The position numbers and the translations under genes were made by a program. From Cyclina sinensis (taxonomy: Eukaryota > Mollusca > Bivalvia > Venerida > Veneridae), in assembly GCA_012932295.1 (NCBI GenBank), contig JAAONU010000019.1, forward strand, positions 21,151,908 through 21,215,907: a stretch of 64,000 bases of DNA, given 5' to 3'. The number at the start of each line of letters is the position of its first letter. Positions within the stretch are counted from its first letter, which is position 1. A model generated the notes under the pieces. The model saw only the letters and a list, made by a program, of their open reading frames with translations, had not been told where the DNA came from and did no database searches. Shown here in pieces: positions 1-15,200 of the stretch.

Positions 1-264
1 AAACTTGTCAATCACTGTGCTGTTCTTTGAAATAGATAGATATCATCAGGTTTTCACTGTTAAATTAGAAATACAAAGTATGTTTGTGCCAACTGTTTAT
101 CAGCTACTTAAAAATATAAAACTGTACAAGTCTCTAACATGGGCTCAGATATAATTTTGCCCTTGAAAACAAGAACTGTACTTCAACTGTCGAATGAAAT
201 ATACCATGATATGAGAGAGCTTCAAGAAATCTTGAAAACAACAGCTTAATTATAGAACCCTTAC

Positions 265-3200
265 CTCAGTGACAAAGACACTCTCTTTCTCTACAATAGT
301 GGCAGTGATTTTCTGTGGGCAGTGTTCAAGACTTCCATACTCCTTGACCAGACATCGAGCATTCAGAGAATGGAGGTAAATATGCTGGCCATCATCAGCT
401 ACATGGAACAAAAAGAATAAACAAGTGTGAAAATCATACTTTATATGTAATATCATTCCACTTTCAGTTGCTGTTTCAGTATCACTCAGGAGTGATCTAT
501 ATTCATTAAAAACATCATCAAGGCTTTACAGAACATGACTCTTACCAAAAATTTGATCATCTTTGTAAATCAGCAAACAAGATGCAATATGAATAATCTC
601 CTTCCCAATATACTTTGATGTATCATTATGTCCATTTGCAGCAACAATACAAAGCTGCTGGGAAGGGAACACTGTGCCACTTTATCAAAAAGATATACAG
701 CCAGATAAATAATGTAACAGTATACCTTGATAGAAATAGAATGCATTATCTCCAGATTTATGTCGCACTTTGTCCCCGTGTTGAGTTGGTAACTCAAGAT
801 GTTCTGCTGCTTCCTCTACAGGCATGATGTCTGGGATCATCTCTACAGGAGGGGGTGGAGCCTCTGGGGAACCCACAGCAAACTCCTCCTTCCCTTCCTG
901 CTCAGACACTGATGTGTTTACAGGTATTGGTGGGCTGTATGAAGCAAAATATACTACTTTAATGTAAATTAATGTTATATGATTTCTAATACATTAGTAC
1001 CAGAGATATTCTTTGCTCATATTATTTATGTGGATGAAGTATTTATAATACGAAGTATATTTATCCAATGCACGGAGTAACTGTTTCAAATGATATAACA
1101 CCTTAAATAAATTTACTTTAAATTGTTATTTCATTGAATTTTTTTAAAAATCTTAACCAAGTAAAACCAATGTTTCTGCATATCACTTTTATGACTGGAG
1201 ATGTAATTAATGAATCTATCTGTTATTAAGTTAAAACGTTTGTTACGTACATACCTTGTTTTTCCATCTTTCACTGTAACATTCTCATTTAAAGACACAT
1301 CTGCTAGACCCAAGTTCTCGGAAGTTGTTAGTTCGTGTGATACCTCTTCTAACCTATCTTCCTCCTCCTCATCAGAGAATGCTGACTTGTAGCATTTGAT
1401 CTTCTGTCAACATACAAAAAGAAAATAAACACTGCAGATATCTGTCATTAACCGCCTTCTACTTTCTAAGTAAGGACACACTGTACTAAATGTAAAAAAA
1501 ATTGTGTCACTCACACTGGGTAGTCAGGTAGTGAAAAAACACACTCCCAGTAACCTCAGTATTGAACAGATTAGAACAGTGTTAAAGACTTATGTGCTGT
1601 TCACTTCGTACTTCATGTGAATCAAAATACTGTCAACTAGCTTCCTGCAAAAACCCAGAAAACAAAAGGGTCAGAATGGCCCTAAATTCCTAATCTGAGT
1701 AGAACTGCTCAAAGTAGAAAAGAAAAAAGAACTTCTGACAAAGGCAACATGAATGAATTTGGCTATGTGGTCTATGAAAAAAAAAAGATTACCTATGCAT
1801 ACATTTTTTAATATCTTCAACCTTTAAGTTAACAACAGGACACAAAGTTAGGGCTAGAATGACCACTGGGAAATGCTTTGAACAATATTGGTTAAGCTTC
1901 ATTAGAAAATGATACAATATTTCAGCAGTCTCAGCTTAATACCATAGACTTTGTATGACTGTGCATGACAGTTTTGTGTTTTACAAACAAAACAAGAACC
2001 CTTTATAAAAAAATGTGACCATTTTGCAAATCACCTGTAACTTATTGTCATTTTTAAACAGTGCTCTTGTACATTGTGACATACCTGTGTACTGGCAGAC
2101 TGTTTGATGGTTGCTCTAACTGCTTGAATGTCAGACTCGGATTTAGTTCTCTTCACACTTTCAACTGCCTCAACCACCTCTTTCTTCACATCTGATAATC
2201 CAAGTAACAGCAGCTCTCTCGCCTGAAGTAAATAACCATTTCTCTCTGATAACGAAGCTTTTTAAACAGTTGTCATTATCTATAATCTTTCTTAAGACCT
2301 AATTCTAAATGACATGCGCAAAACACCAAAGCCTTTTGTGACATCTAAACATTTCTTCTAAACATAGACAAGCAACCAGATGTAGTAATTTGTACATTGT
2401 GTGAAATACAATTCTAGAAGACATTAATTCCATACCTTTATCTGGTCTTGGGCACCCTTGATGAATGGTTCTTCTGAAGACTGAAGAGATAAATTAGGAA
2501 AAGTAACTGTAAAGTTCAAAATAACTTAAACAGCACACAACTGATACAATACTTTACTTATATAAGAGCTGTCAGAATAATACCGATGCCCCTACTGTGC
2601 TTATCAAAAAATCCCCAAGATCAATAAATTTCAACTCTGCAAGACTAGCCTAAAACAACAGGATACACAGTTTACTACCAAATCTCAAGTGTCTGTTCCA
2701 ATGTGTTCTCAGCTTATTGATCACAAACCACATTGTCTGTTGATGAACTGATTGATATTAGCAAAGCAATAGGCCCCCACTTTTTTGGAAGGCAAGCATT
2801 ATCAGTTAATTAATGAGGGACATTCCTGATAAATTATCTCCCTTACTCAGATAACATCAAAGGTAGACCAAATAGCACATTGGTCCTTTCAGTTGGAATC
2901 CTCTGACTTTATCCTTGTTTCTTAATGTGATGGTTTTGACTTTAACTAGTGAAAATTGACACTTGTATATTAAATAAAAAATTAGGATTACCAAAAAACA
3001 AAGATAATGGTGTTAACACAAGAGGGCCATGATGGCCCTGGATCGCTCACCTGAGTACTTTGGCTGTAGGTTTGCTGTTAAGCAGTATTTCATTTTTTAA
3101 TTGAAAATATGTAAGTGCCTACAAACCAAATATGTAAAATATCAGTCAATAAATAAAGGCTCTATGACAGAAAGTAGAAATATCTATTATAAGCTATGGT

Positions 3201-6200
3201 GACCTTGACCTTGACCCAGTGACCTCAAACCCTACCCATGGGTAGAGGTCCATGCAAGGAACCTCTATACTGAATATCAAAGATATTGGTCTATAAATGA
3301 AGGCTCTATGAGGTACAGTAGATAAATCTACTTTTAGCCTCCGTGACCTTTAACCTAATCCAATAATTTGAAAAAGCTTGATAAAGCTTGCTTCATGCCA
3401 AATTTTAAAATTCTAGGTCTTGTGGTTTCAGACAAGAAGATTTTTAAAGATTTTCTTCTATAGTGTTATTTAAAACTTGTGACCCCTCGGGCGGGGCCAA
3501 TAGTGACCCCAGGGACATTTTACTAACAAACTTGGTAGAGGTCCACTAGACAATGCTACACACCAAATATCTAAGCGCTATAACTTACGGTTTCTGACAA
3601 GAAGATTTTTTAAGATTTTCTTATATAACTCTATGTAAAACTAGTGGCCCCTGGGGCGGAGCCATTTTTGACCCAGAGGCCAGGATTTGAACAAACTTGG
3701 TAGAGGTCCACTAGACAATGCTACATACCAAATATCTTAACTGTAGGCCTTCTTGTTTCTGACAAGAAGATTTTTTAGTCTTTCCTATATAACTCTATGT
3801 AAAACAAGTGACTACCGGGGCGGGGCCATTTTTGACCCAGAGGACAGGATTTGAACAAACTTGGTAGAGGTCCACTAGACAATGCTACACACCAAACATC
3901 TAAGCTCTATAACATACGGTTTCTGACAAGAAGATTTTTTAAGATTTTCCTATATAAGTCTATGTAAAACTAGTGGCCCCTGGGGCGGGGTCATTTTTGA
4001 CCCAGAGGCCATGATTTGAACAAACTTGGTAGAGGTCCACTAGGCAATGGTACACACCATATATCTAAGCTCTATAACTTATGGTTTCTGACAAGAAGAT
4101 TTTTTAAGATTTTCCTATATAACTCTATGTAAAACTAGTGGCCCCTGGGGCGGGGCCATTTTTGACCCAGAGGACAGGATTTGAACAATCTTGGTAGAGG
4201 TCCACTAGACAATGCTACACACCAAATATCTAAGCTCTATAACTTACGGTTTCTGACAAGAAGATTTTTTAAGATTTTCCTATATAACTCTATGTAAAAC
4301 TAGTGGCCCCTGGGGCGGGGCCATTTTTGACCCAGAGGCCAGGATTTGAACAAACTTGGTAGAGGTCCACTAGACAATGCTATACACCAAATATCTAAGC
4401 TCTATAACTTACGGTTTCTGACAAGAAGATTTTTTAAAGATTTTCTTATATAACTCTATGTAAAACTAGTGGCCCCTGGGGCGGGGCCATTTTTGACCCA
4501 GAGGATAGGATTTGAACAAACTTGGTAGAGGTCCACTAGACAATGCTACACACCAAATATCTAAGCTCTATATCTTACGGTTTCTGACAAGAAGATTTTT
4601 TTAAGATTTTCCTATATAACTCTATGTAAAACAAGTGACCCCCGGGGCAGAGCCATTTTTGACCCAGAGGCCATGATTTGAACAAACTTGGTAGAGGTCC
4701 ACTAGACAATGCTATATACCAAATATCTTAACTCTAGGCCTTGTGGTTTCTGACAAGAAGATTTTCAAGTTTTCCCTGTATAACTCTATGTAAAATCAAC
4801 TGACCCCTGGGGTGGGGTCAGTTTTGTCCCCAGGGACATAATTTGAACAAACTTGGTACAGGTCCACTAGATGATGCTTCATACCAAATATCAAAGCTCC
4901 AGGCCTTGTGGTTTCGGAGAAGAAGATTTTTAAAGATCCAACTTATAAAATCTATTTTTAGCTCCAGTGAACCAAAAATGCAATGGACCAGAACCATTTG
5001 AACAATCTTGGTAGAGCTTCATGCAAGGAACATCCCAGGCAAGTTTCATTAAATTTGCCCCATTGGTTTCAGAGGAGATGTCGTTTGAATGAAAAGTTGA
5101 CGACGGACGGACGGACGGACTGACGGACGACGGACAAAGACCGATCAGAAAAGCTCACCCTGAGCACTTTGTGCTCAGGTGAGCTAAAAACATGTTGCTA
5201 AACGTAATGTGTAATCTAACTACCACTATTGCAAATAATTATGTTTAATTATCACCATACCAAAAGAGAAAATAGCGATAAAAGCAGAGGAATCCAAATG
5301 GAAGGACCAATGTAATATCAGAGTATTCAGGGTAGATAATCCACTAATGTCCCCCATTACTGTAACTTTGGAAATACATCATTTGTCAGCACACATTAAG
5401 GCTGAACCAAGAGAAATAGCCGATTCTGCAAAATATTTATGCAAACCTCTGTTTCTACATCCAATTTTGACATAGACGATGACAAGCAGTTAATGAGGAA
5501 TGGTCATTTGCCAGCTTCAGAAATTTCAATACATTCAATATTTACAGTGTATGGCTAATCCTCCAGGCAGTGAAGTGTCATGATTTTCTTTTAAAACATA
5601 TATTTCTGACATCTAACATAATCATTTTAATACCTCTGCATCTACAAGCTGCATGGACAATTGATGTTTCTCTAGTTCTGTCACTTCCAGTACTTGTTCT
5701 GGTGTGGCAGTAAGTAACTTCACATGTTGTCCTATCTCCTCATTCTCTGCAATGTTATACATTACGCAATACATAACAGTTCATGAAAACTGAAAGTAAA
5801 CTTCCAGGAGTAGTCTTTAATCAAATCAAATTCAAGCACCTTTCAAGACTAATGTTAATCTTCAGCAATAGATATTCAATAACATTGTATATTATGTAAG
5901 TGGCTCTTACAAAGGTTGAGAATCAACAACTTTTCTATGCATGAAATACCTTTAGAACACTAGTACAAGAATGACCAAGGAAAGGTTATGATTACCTCAA
6001 GTTTTATTTTTTTCTACCATCATATGAAACTTCATAAATGTTAGATGAAACTACCTTGTAAGTTATGACATTTGCCCGGCTGTTTCTGCCAGAGATTAGC
6101 AGGTACAGCATAGATACTGCCTTTCTCTTTCTTCATCAATGTAAGTGTTATTTGGTCACCAACTTTGTAGTTCTTGACTTCACGACATACAACACTAAAA

Positions 6201-9200
6201 ACAGAAATTCACAACAATGAAAATATAACTGAATGCCTTTGTAAAGGCTTGTACTGTGTAGAGAATTACATTACTGATTAACAGTAACTTAAAGACACTT
6301 GAAGGCAGGCTTCAAATATATTTGAGGAGGTAGCTAAATAAAGATTCAGACAGAACTGCACTGTCCAATCAGATCAACTGCTCTAGATATTGGGTATCAC
6401 TCTTCCAAGTTCTACAATTTGAAAAGAAGTATAATATACCTTTTAAGATCGTCACTATGCACCGATTCATAACATATTGGACATTTTCTCCATGTCTTCT
6501 CGCCTAAGGCAAGGTAGTGTAGAACACATGCCCAGCAATAGATATGACCACATCTAGTCATCTTGGCAGCTATTGGGTACTGTAGACATATTGGGCAGGT
6601 TGGAGGTTCAGTGCTAATCACACGCTGCAATCAAATAAAATCTGTTTAAAAGACAGTTATTAATAATGTGTTCATCACAATATTGTCAGGAGATTTTGTA
6701 CACCTAAGCAAAGCTTTATCTCTGTTTAGCTATTTTAAGCTTCTAGTTCTTACTCTTAAAAGTCCTAAACTAATAACCTTGGATCAACTAATAAACCTGG
6801 ATATAGGATGATGCATAAACCTAGAAGAAATACTACATAATATGTCAGTCTAAAATGATTCAAGCACACCATGTGGCTCATCCATCGGGATGAAATAAAC
6901 ATGATGTAACTTTTAGTTTGCTTTAGCTGTCATCTTTCGCTTACCACTTGCTCAACTTTATCCCAGTCCACTAAAACATCTGGGTCCATCAAATGTACAG
7001 AATAATCACCAGCTTCCTTCACCACAAACTGACAGCTGAAATTTGAGAAATTTTTAATTACTTAAACAATAAAATCTCAACTTTGTATTGCTACTAGGGA
7101 TGCCAGTGTATACAAAATTTAGTGCTCCAGTACTAAAACACTTTCTGAATGAAAATATCTTTTATGACAAATACATGCCTTTTTTGCACAAGAATAATGA
7201 CAGACTAAAACAGAAATCCCTAAGATCAATATGCTTGTCAACTCTGTGCTGTGAGGCTATTACAGAAGGATCTTAAGTTATCTATCCAAGCTGAACTATG
7301 TTTAAACTTCCTGGATACATTTGTTCTTGAATAATTGATCAAATATAACTTATTAAGTACAGGCCCTGGTGACCTTGACATTTGAGAAATCAAGAACATC
7401 ATCAACTATTAATTACTTTCAGTCACTGAAATTTAGGTAAGAATATATGGAAACCATTAATAATTTTCACATCTATTCCACTACAAAAATAGGAATTTCA
7501 CTTACTTTGCCTGTAGAAACTGTTCTTTGTTGTAGCAAACTTTACTTCCTCTTGAGTAAGTATTCCTGTAACGTACTTGTCTACCCCTGCTCCAGTGAGC
7601 CCCTCCCCCATATCCCATCCCTCTGTTACCCCCAGGATTGATCTCATGCTCATAAGTAAAATTGAGCAGATGATTAAGGTTCCCTTTCTTGGATCCTGCC
7701 TGAATTGCAGAGCCTAACTCCACTCCTAGATCTTCATCCTCTAGCTGTAAGATAATCAAGACCAACATGATTAAACAGGTAACAAATCTAAATTAGTCTG
7801 CAACTTCTCATTCTCCCTGATTCAATTTTAACCAAGTTTTACTGTAGTGACATACACTGCTTTATGAAGCTTTTTTGTCATCGATTAAAGATAATTCAAT
7901 GTAACATATACATTATGACAATCAGAATCTGACAGTGATAACAAATTCACAGCTTTCACCTTATATAAAAGAGACCAAATTTCACCTCCTTCCTTATTAT
8001 CAAAAATCATACTGTTAACTGATTCATGCGAGGAATTTCACAAAAACCGAAAAATTGATGATTAATTGCAAAATCATGTCTTTGAAAGACCATTTTCAAG
8101 TGCAATTTTTATATACTGCCAAAAAACTAACTTGTGTAGGTTTTACTTCCGCTGATATTTTTTAAAGTTTGGCTCAGTCCTAACATGGCGCAAGGAAAAG
8201 AACTGCTGTTGCCTAGCTAAAGAGTTTGAAGTAAATTATCAGAAAGTAGCAGAAGATCTTAGAACCTTGTATGTTTTGTTATTTGTAAAACTGAAATCTT
8301 ATTAGTTTCCAATTTTTTTGTTGTTTATGTGCCTCCAGATTCAGAAGTTTTGTGACAGACTTAAAAGTTCTAATCAGAAAGGACTGCCAGAAACTTTAGT
8401 AGATGTTTTAAACAGCTTACCCATTCTATCCAGGTAAGAACAAAATCTACACTGGTAATATCTTTGTGCTTTGTTTTGAGGCAATGCTGACCTTGAGCAT
8501 GTAGGTAAGTCATTACAATCCAGACAGTTTACAGCCTTTTTTCTATTTGAATTTTAAGTTCTATACATTTTATTATTCAGTAACTTCCTCTATTTCTTGC
8601 AGTCAACACTTCTCATGTTAAAATTACAACCAAGACTACCATAGTGATAGTGTTACCGTAATGTTGTGCAATATGAGGTTTAAAACCAAGAGAGGTAACT
8701 CTCTACACACTTCATAATATGAATCAACTAATTTATTTCCCTTGAATAGGGCAGACTTACAAGTATTTTACTTCATGAGTATTTACTGAGTAATTTAGTA
8801 TTTGAAAAAAATGGCCATCAAATTCCTAAGAAAATATTTTGCAGTAAGTGTATTCAACTATCTTTTCTGCTTGTTTTTTTCCAATTCCAAATATTATAAT
8901 GATTCTTCAAATGGAAGCAAAGAACAATTTTCAAAATACAGTGGTTATGGGCAGTCAAAATTTTGAACTAAGTACATGTATAGTATCATGATCATGCTGG
9001 AAACCTGTATCTGTAGTTCGGCAAATTCTGAATCAATCAAAAATCACAAACAATGAAACTTTTAATTCCTCCTTATGTGGTTAAACTCATATCTGGAAAC
9101 CCACAAAATCAAACTTTTAATTCTTCCTTATGTGGTTAAACTCGTATCTGGAAACCCACAAAATGAAACTTTTAATCCTTCATTGTGTGGTTAAATTCAT

Positions 9201-12200
9201 ATCTGGAAACCCACAATCAGCCTCGCTCTGTTCATAAACCATAGGAAGACTGGTTGCGAAAATTTTGTACTCATGAATAAAATAACTTTAAAATAAATAA
9301 AAACCAAACTAATTTTCCTTTATTTAGTTTGACAGGAACTGAACTTTTGTTGGATAATTGGAACACTATGTTTCTTTGATAATGTTAAATCATTTAAAAA
9401 ATATCATCTGATAAATATCTTTTTAATAGTCTTGATCAAATCGTATTTTCCCCAAAATCATGTTCACATGCTTTTTTTACCCCAAACTGGACAGAGCGGT
9501 TTCCAGAAGTCAGGGAAAAAGCCCTGATATTAGACACAAGTCACTTCTTATCCATGCAAATACTGTACCATTATTTTGACACTCAGTTGTATCTGAAGCA
9601 CATACAAATATACAAGTATTACTTACGTCACCCCTACTTCTTTCTGGAAACTCCCCACGCTGTCTTGGTCTTTTGTCCCATGAATTTTTAAACTTCTGAG
9701 GTGTTGGCTTCCTAGCTTGACCCTCATTGTATGAGTAATTATTAGAACCAGCATTAAAATTTCCTCGCCTTCTTGCAGAACGTTGATTTCTTGCGACGAC
9801 CTCTGAAATAAATTGTTAATCAAAACCTGAATATTTTTGACACTTATTTTATCAACCAGGAAAGATGTTTTTGCAATTTTTAATAATCCCTCTTGATCAC
9901 TGCCAGGCTTGGGGCTGATTACTTGTGTCAGTAACTGATTACATTACAGTTACTTTGAAATTTCCTGATTACAATTACATTGGATTAATGTTTTGATGAT
10001 AATTGATTACATTACAGTTACTTGTGGTCAAGTAATTAGATTACATTTGATTACTTTCAATATTATTTCAAACTGCAAGACAAATTTTCTAGGAAAAAAC
10101 ATTAGATAAATAAGAATGGAAACTTTAACATACATGAAACAAATATTATTTGTAGGAAAAATATTGGCTCAGTAAAGCAGTCAAATGATTTTCTATTGCC
10201 AGTGCGTCATATATATTCAGCAGAGGGAGCTCAAAAACATATCACTCATTTGTTATACTGGATAAAAAAAAAACATTATAAAAGAGGTTCTGATTTCTTT
10301 TTAGGTTAACAGTTAAACAACTGGTGTAGTGCAGTATAAACTGATATTTTTTATTTTCCCTGGGGCAATGTCTCACTATAATTTTTATTATTATTAAGAT
10401 TATGGCTTTCACACCTATTGAAGTACAAATTCACAATTGTAGCAAAGTTACCTGCAATATGTGTTAAGAAAGGTGACACAATAGATCATTGATCCTTATA
10501 AAGAGCAAACAAAGGAGACAATTAACAAATTGTGATCAATATATGTTGTAAAAGAATATTTTCTTCAGGAGATCAGGTTGAAAATATAATTAGCATATTA
10601 CTTATTTCTAGCAAAAGCAGCATATATTTTTATCTTTTGCTCCAGCAGTTAAAATGCAGTAAATGGATTTATCATCTATCCAATGTCCATGTGCAATCAG
10701 AAAGTAATCAAAAGTATTCATGATGAAATACAAAATTTTGTCTGTGAAATCGATTGAATTACTTTACATGTTATCAGATGTACGACAGTAATTAAATACA
10801 TTTGAATACTTGCACTTGAGTAATCAAATTACAGTTACTGTATTCGATTACCCCAAGCCTGATCACTGCATTTTAATTAAGTTCAAACAAGAACACATGC
10901 TGAAAGTGTGAAATGCTAAGAGGTACACAGATTCACACCACTGATTTGAATCAATCCACAGTATCTTAAATCAAGAGTCATGCCGTCTATCCCATGATAA
11001 CTGTCCTCAATTTTTCCCAGCTCTCAAGTCTCTTTGGATCAGAATTTTACTAAGTAACAAGAACAGTTACTACTGTCACTACAATACAGCAGACTTCCTG
11101 AAAGTTCAAAAAAAGTGTCAGACATTTGGTCTGACAAGCTCTGAAAATCCGTCAGACCGAAACAAAATTAGTCAGACCAAATGGAATTCACAACAAAAAC
11201 AAATGAAAACATGTAATTTCCTCCCCGTTGAAATCAGAACAGTCAGTACAGTGCATTTCAACTTCCTCTGAGTCGTACACCAACCATTCTCTGTCCTGCT
11301 TCCATTTTTCATTAAATGTTTTCTCTCTTTGCTTTTCTCATACTTTCTTCACAAGGCTTGGATAGCGTTCAAGATGAAACGAAACCATACCAGTATAGAG
11401 TTTAAATCTCTAAATTAAGTTTTGTTTTATTTCAGCAACACTAAAAATAACATTGATCGATTTTTACAGAAATTATGCAAATTTTAAATAAGTCACAAAT
11501 AAATGAGATCAAAACTTAAAACATGAAACACACAAAGTGTTGCATGAACGATACATTCAGAGATCTTAAAAAAATCAACAGAAATTTGGTTCAACTTTAA
11601 TAGACAATGGCAGACAGCAGGAAATTATGTGGATTGACTGTTATTCAACTTACTATTAGAAACTACCTGGTAATGTATCTCTGGCATCAAACTAAAGTGA
11701 CAAATTCAGGTTACTAAAGGGATGTGTTTTCAGTTTCACCAGATTTTTTTTTAAAAAAGCACAAATAATTTCAAGTATGTTGATTCATTATATTTGTTGC
11801 TTTCAATACTAAATGACAGAAATATTCAAGTGTTAGAGAAAAGGACATTTTTTCAATGATAAAGGAAAAACTGGTACTTATAATAAAATCATGACAACTA
11901 ATTATAATCAGTCAATAAAATTTTGTGAGTCTGCCTTATAAAGAGTCTCCAACACACTGTTCTCTATAAACATTAAAATACGGCGGGGTCGCGGAAATAT
12001 ATGACAAACGGAATTTTATCCGAGATTTTCAATGGCTGCCTCATGTTTAATGAACTAAATATTTCTTGGAAATGGTTGCCTTCAGTCAGCATTGTTTTAA
12101 TATTTAAATCGTTATTTTATATGTCGAGGGTGATACTGAACCAGATAGAAACATGTCTTACACAGGGTTAAAGTCGGAACTTTTACCGCATATCTACACC

Positions 12201-15200
12201 TCTAAAAAAGCTGATAATGATAGGCATGTTCGTAAGCGTTTTAGACAAAATGGCGGCGCCCATTAATATTTTAAGCGATTATATTTGATGATATTTGCTT
12301 TTGACATTAGTAAAATGACGAGATTTTATGAAATTTTTATAAGCAGGTATCGATAAGTGTACCCTTATTTGAAGTATTTTTCGGTACTTTTTAGAATAAG
12401 TTTCGGTATCAAACACTAGGCTTGGGAAAAATGCCGGACAGTCGGACCGATCCGGAGTTAAAAAACGTCGGACCAAGTGAAAATTTATCGGACATGTCCG
12501 ACGGTCCGACGAATTTCAGGAAGTCTGTACAGTACATGCAGCGCGGACTTTGACAACAAACACCAGTCCCCGCGATTTTACTGTCTGCGTTGAAGACCAA
12601 AATGACCACCGCGTCAAGTGTTCATTCGTATAAAACGCGCGTCCGCGGTGATCAGTATCGCGCCATGTCGCGGCGTCGGGTCGCGGGGGTTTGCGGTGTC
12701 CGAAAAAACGAAGTTGCAACACAATTTTACTTTCCTCTATTTTTTTTTCAGATGAGTTACAAAAAACACGTAATTATTACCAGTTGAAGTTGTTTCTTTT
12801 TCTTTTTAATACCACATCCGGTTAAACTTTTATTTGTTGATGTTCGATGTTTGGTTGTATGACTGAGGGTAACATAGCCGATTATACATAGATTTACACA
12901 CCTACATGCCATCTTGTTAACTTTAATTGCTGCAATTAATATATATTTTCAAGTCTTCAATCGGTGCTGCGCTTGCGTTAATCCACTCGCAAATAAATTA
13001 CTAACGATCATCAAACTGCGAAAAGTTAATAGATTTCATTTAAACTGTCAAAATTCGAACAAATCCACTCTAATTATGATGCATTTATGTACGAACGCTT
13101 CTTTTTGTTTATGCAAAGAATGACCATTCAAAGCAGTTGCTTCCGGAAACAGCTGATCATATTTTCAGAAAATGAATTGTCTGTGTTTTTAAGTCAACCT
13201 TAATAAAGATACCTTCATAAATTGTCATTTCTCATGACGAAAACGATTTTTCTCAACCGGCCTATTCTGATTAGTTCGGATTTTAGACACCAATGAAAAT
13301 GAAATTTAAGCTTCGCTTTTCAAAACAAATTTTGCATGTAAAAAAACATAAGGATGATGATCCAATGAACTAAAGTTGCAATCGCTTCATTTTGTAGCAA
13401 TTCTCAGCTTTACGCATCCGGGTACTTTTTAAATGTAGTATATCTGTACTTGGGTTTTTCTGTACGGAAAATTGCCAGTATTATATTCCTATATGTACAA
13501 TTGGAGCGGGGTTAGTGTTATCCAATATTATGTAATTCTATGTTTTGATTGGCTGTTAGAAGATCCGATTATTGCCGAAGCATTACGTATTTTTACGATG
13601 TACTACCTGTTGAATCAGTTTGCGAAGGTATGTTATTCCGGAAATCCTCGGACAGAATCACGTGACTGTCTGGTAATATTGTGTTGGAAAACTGAATGTT
13701 ATTGTTTTGAAATCTATTAATAGTAACAAGTAACTGATAAGAGATACAGGTAACTTTTTGAACGTTGGCAAATATATGGCGGTTGATAAAAATGCAAAAC
13801 ATAGTAATTTTGTAATTACAGTTACAACGTCATTTTTCATCAAACAATTCAATATTTTATATCATTTAAAAAGGTCTGTAAACTCATATTTTACATATCT
13901 AAAAAATAATTGTCAAAAATGTTCACTTTCTGGTTTGTAAATAGTTAAACTTAGCGCATCTAAGCTGCTAGAAAAATGCTGAAAAAATGCTGAAACGACA
14001 GGTATAACTTAGTTTAGTTTTCTTTTTTAAAAGCAAAAATTCAAAATCTGCTTATATTTTCAAAATATGAATTTAAAGAGCTTCAAATGATGTAAAATGA
14101 TACAATGTTTATGTTTAATATTTTTTTGAATAATAAAATTCGGCTCAAAAAGAAAAAAGATATCTGAAGTTAAAATTCTGTCTGGTTCCTGATCGTACTT
14201 TGCTACGACTGTGACTGTATCTCACCTGGTCTATAATATGTTGAATTATATCAAAGTAATCAAAGCATGGTCATAGTTTACTATCATAATTGATATTGCA
14301 AGTATATTTGTTATTCTACTCAAGCATGTTTGTTATTCTGTTCAAGCATGTTATTCCATGAAATTTATGTTATTTTGTTACTTAACAAAACAAACAATGT
14401 TTCAGGATCATAATCATCACCATTAACATCAAGAGATATATGGAAATAAAAGGCTGAACAAATATGTTGTTGTTGTTCTGCAAAATATGTGCATTGCCAT
14501 AGTTATAAATTGTCTGAACTTCAATTTAAAGATATATATTAAATTTCTTTTTATTAGCATCTGCAAACAGTTAAAAATACAGTAAAAACCGTACACTCAA
14601 ATGGACTTAAGTCCATTTGACTTTTCCTTGTTATCATTGAGCAATATGTAACTTCAAGATTAAAAATTATAAAAACTAGAACATATAACAAATGAAACTG
14701 TCTTAATTTCCGAGACCTACGACCTGATAAGTGCATTTTTACTGATTCTAATTAATTAAAGTTGTTAGGTTTCATAACAAACGTCTTTAAAGTCACATAG
14801 GCTCCAACGATAAAGTCAGAGTAACGACCGACAACCAAATGCTTAAATTAGTTAGTTACTGTTATCTGATTGGTTAATGCCTAGAATGACGTCATGCTTA
14901 AGCTGAGAATAGAAACAGCTTTAAGTAAGTTAAACGAAGGTCCATACCCCTAGACATTCCTACTAGTATTGTCTAGGAATACGGATCCGTACCTCTAGAC
15001 TGCCGGTCTAGGAGTACGAATCCGTAACTCTATACACTGCCACCAAGTGAAGTTACGGATTCGTACCCTAGACCGGATCCGTATTCCTAGACAATACTAG
15101 TAGGAATGTATTCCTAGACACTCCCACCAGGAGAAGTTCATGTGTATGTTTTAGATTTAGTGTAATGATAAAATCATATATTACAGTTATTCACTGCATT

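Noticed and set aside
3020..5187. CRISPR-like regular repeats
   Set aside because: The units are ~165 bp with no spacer/repeat distinction, in an animal intron; this is a tandem array.
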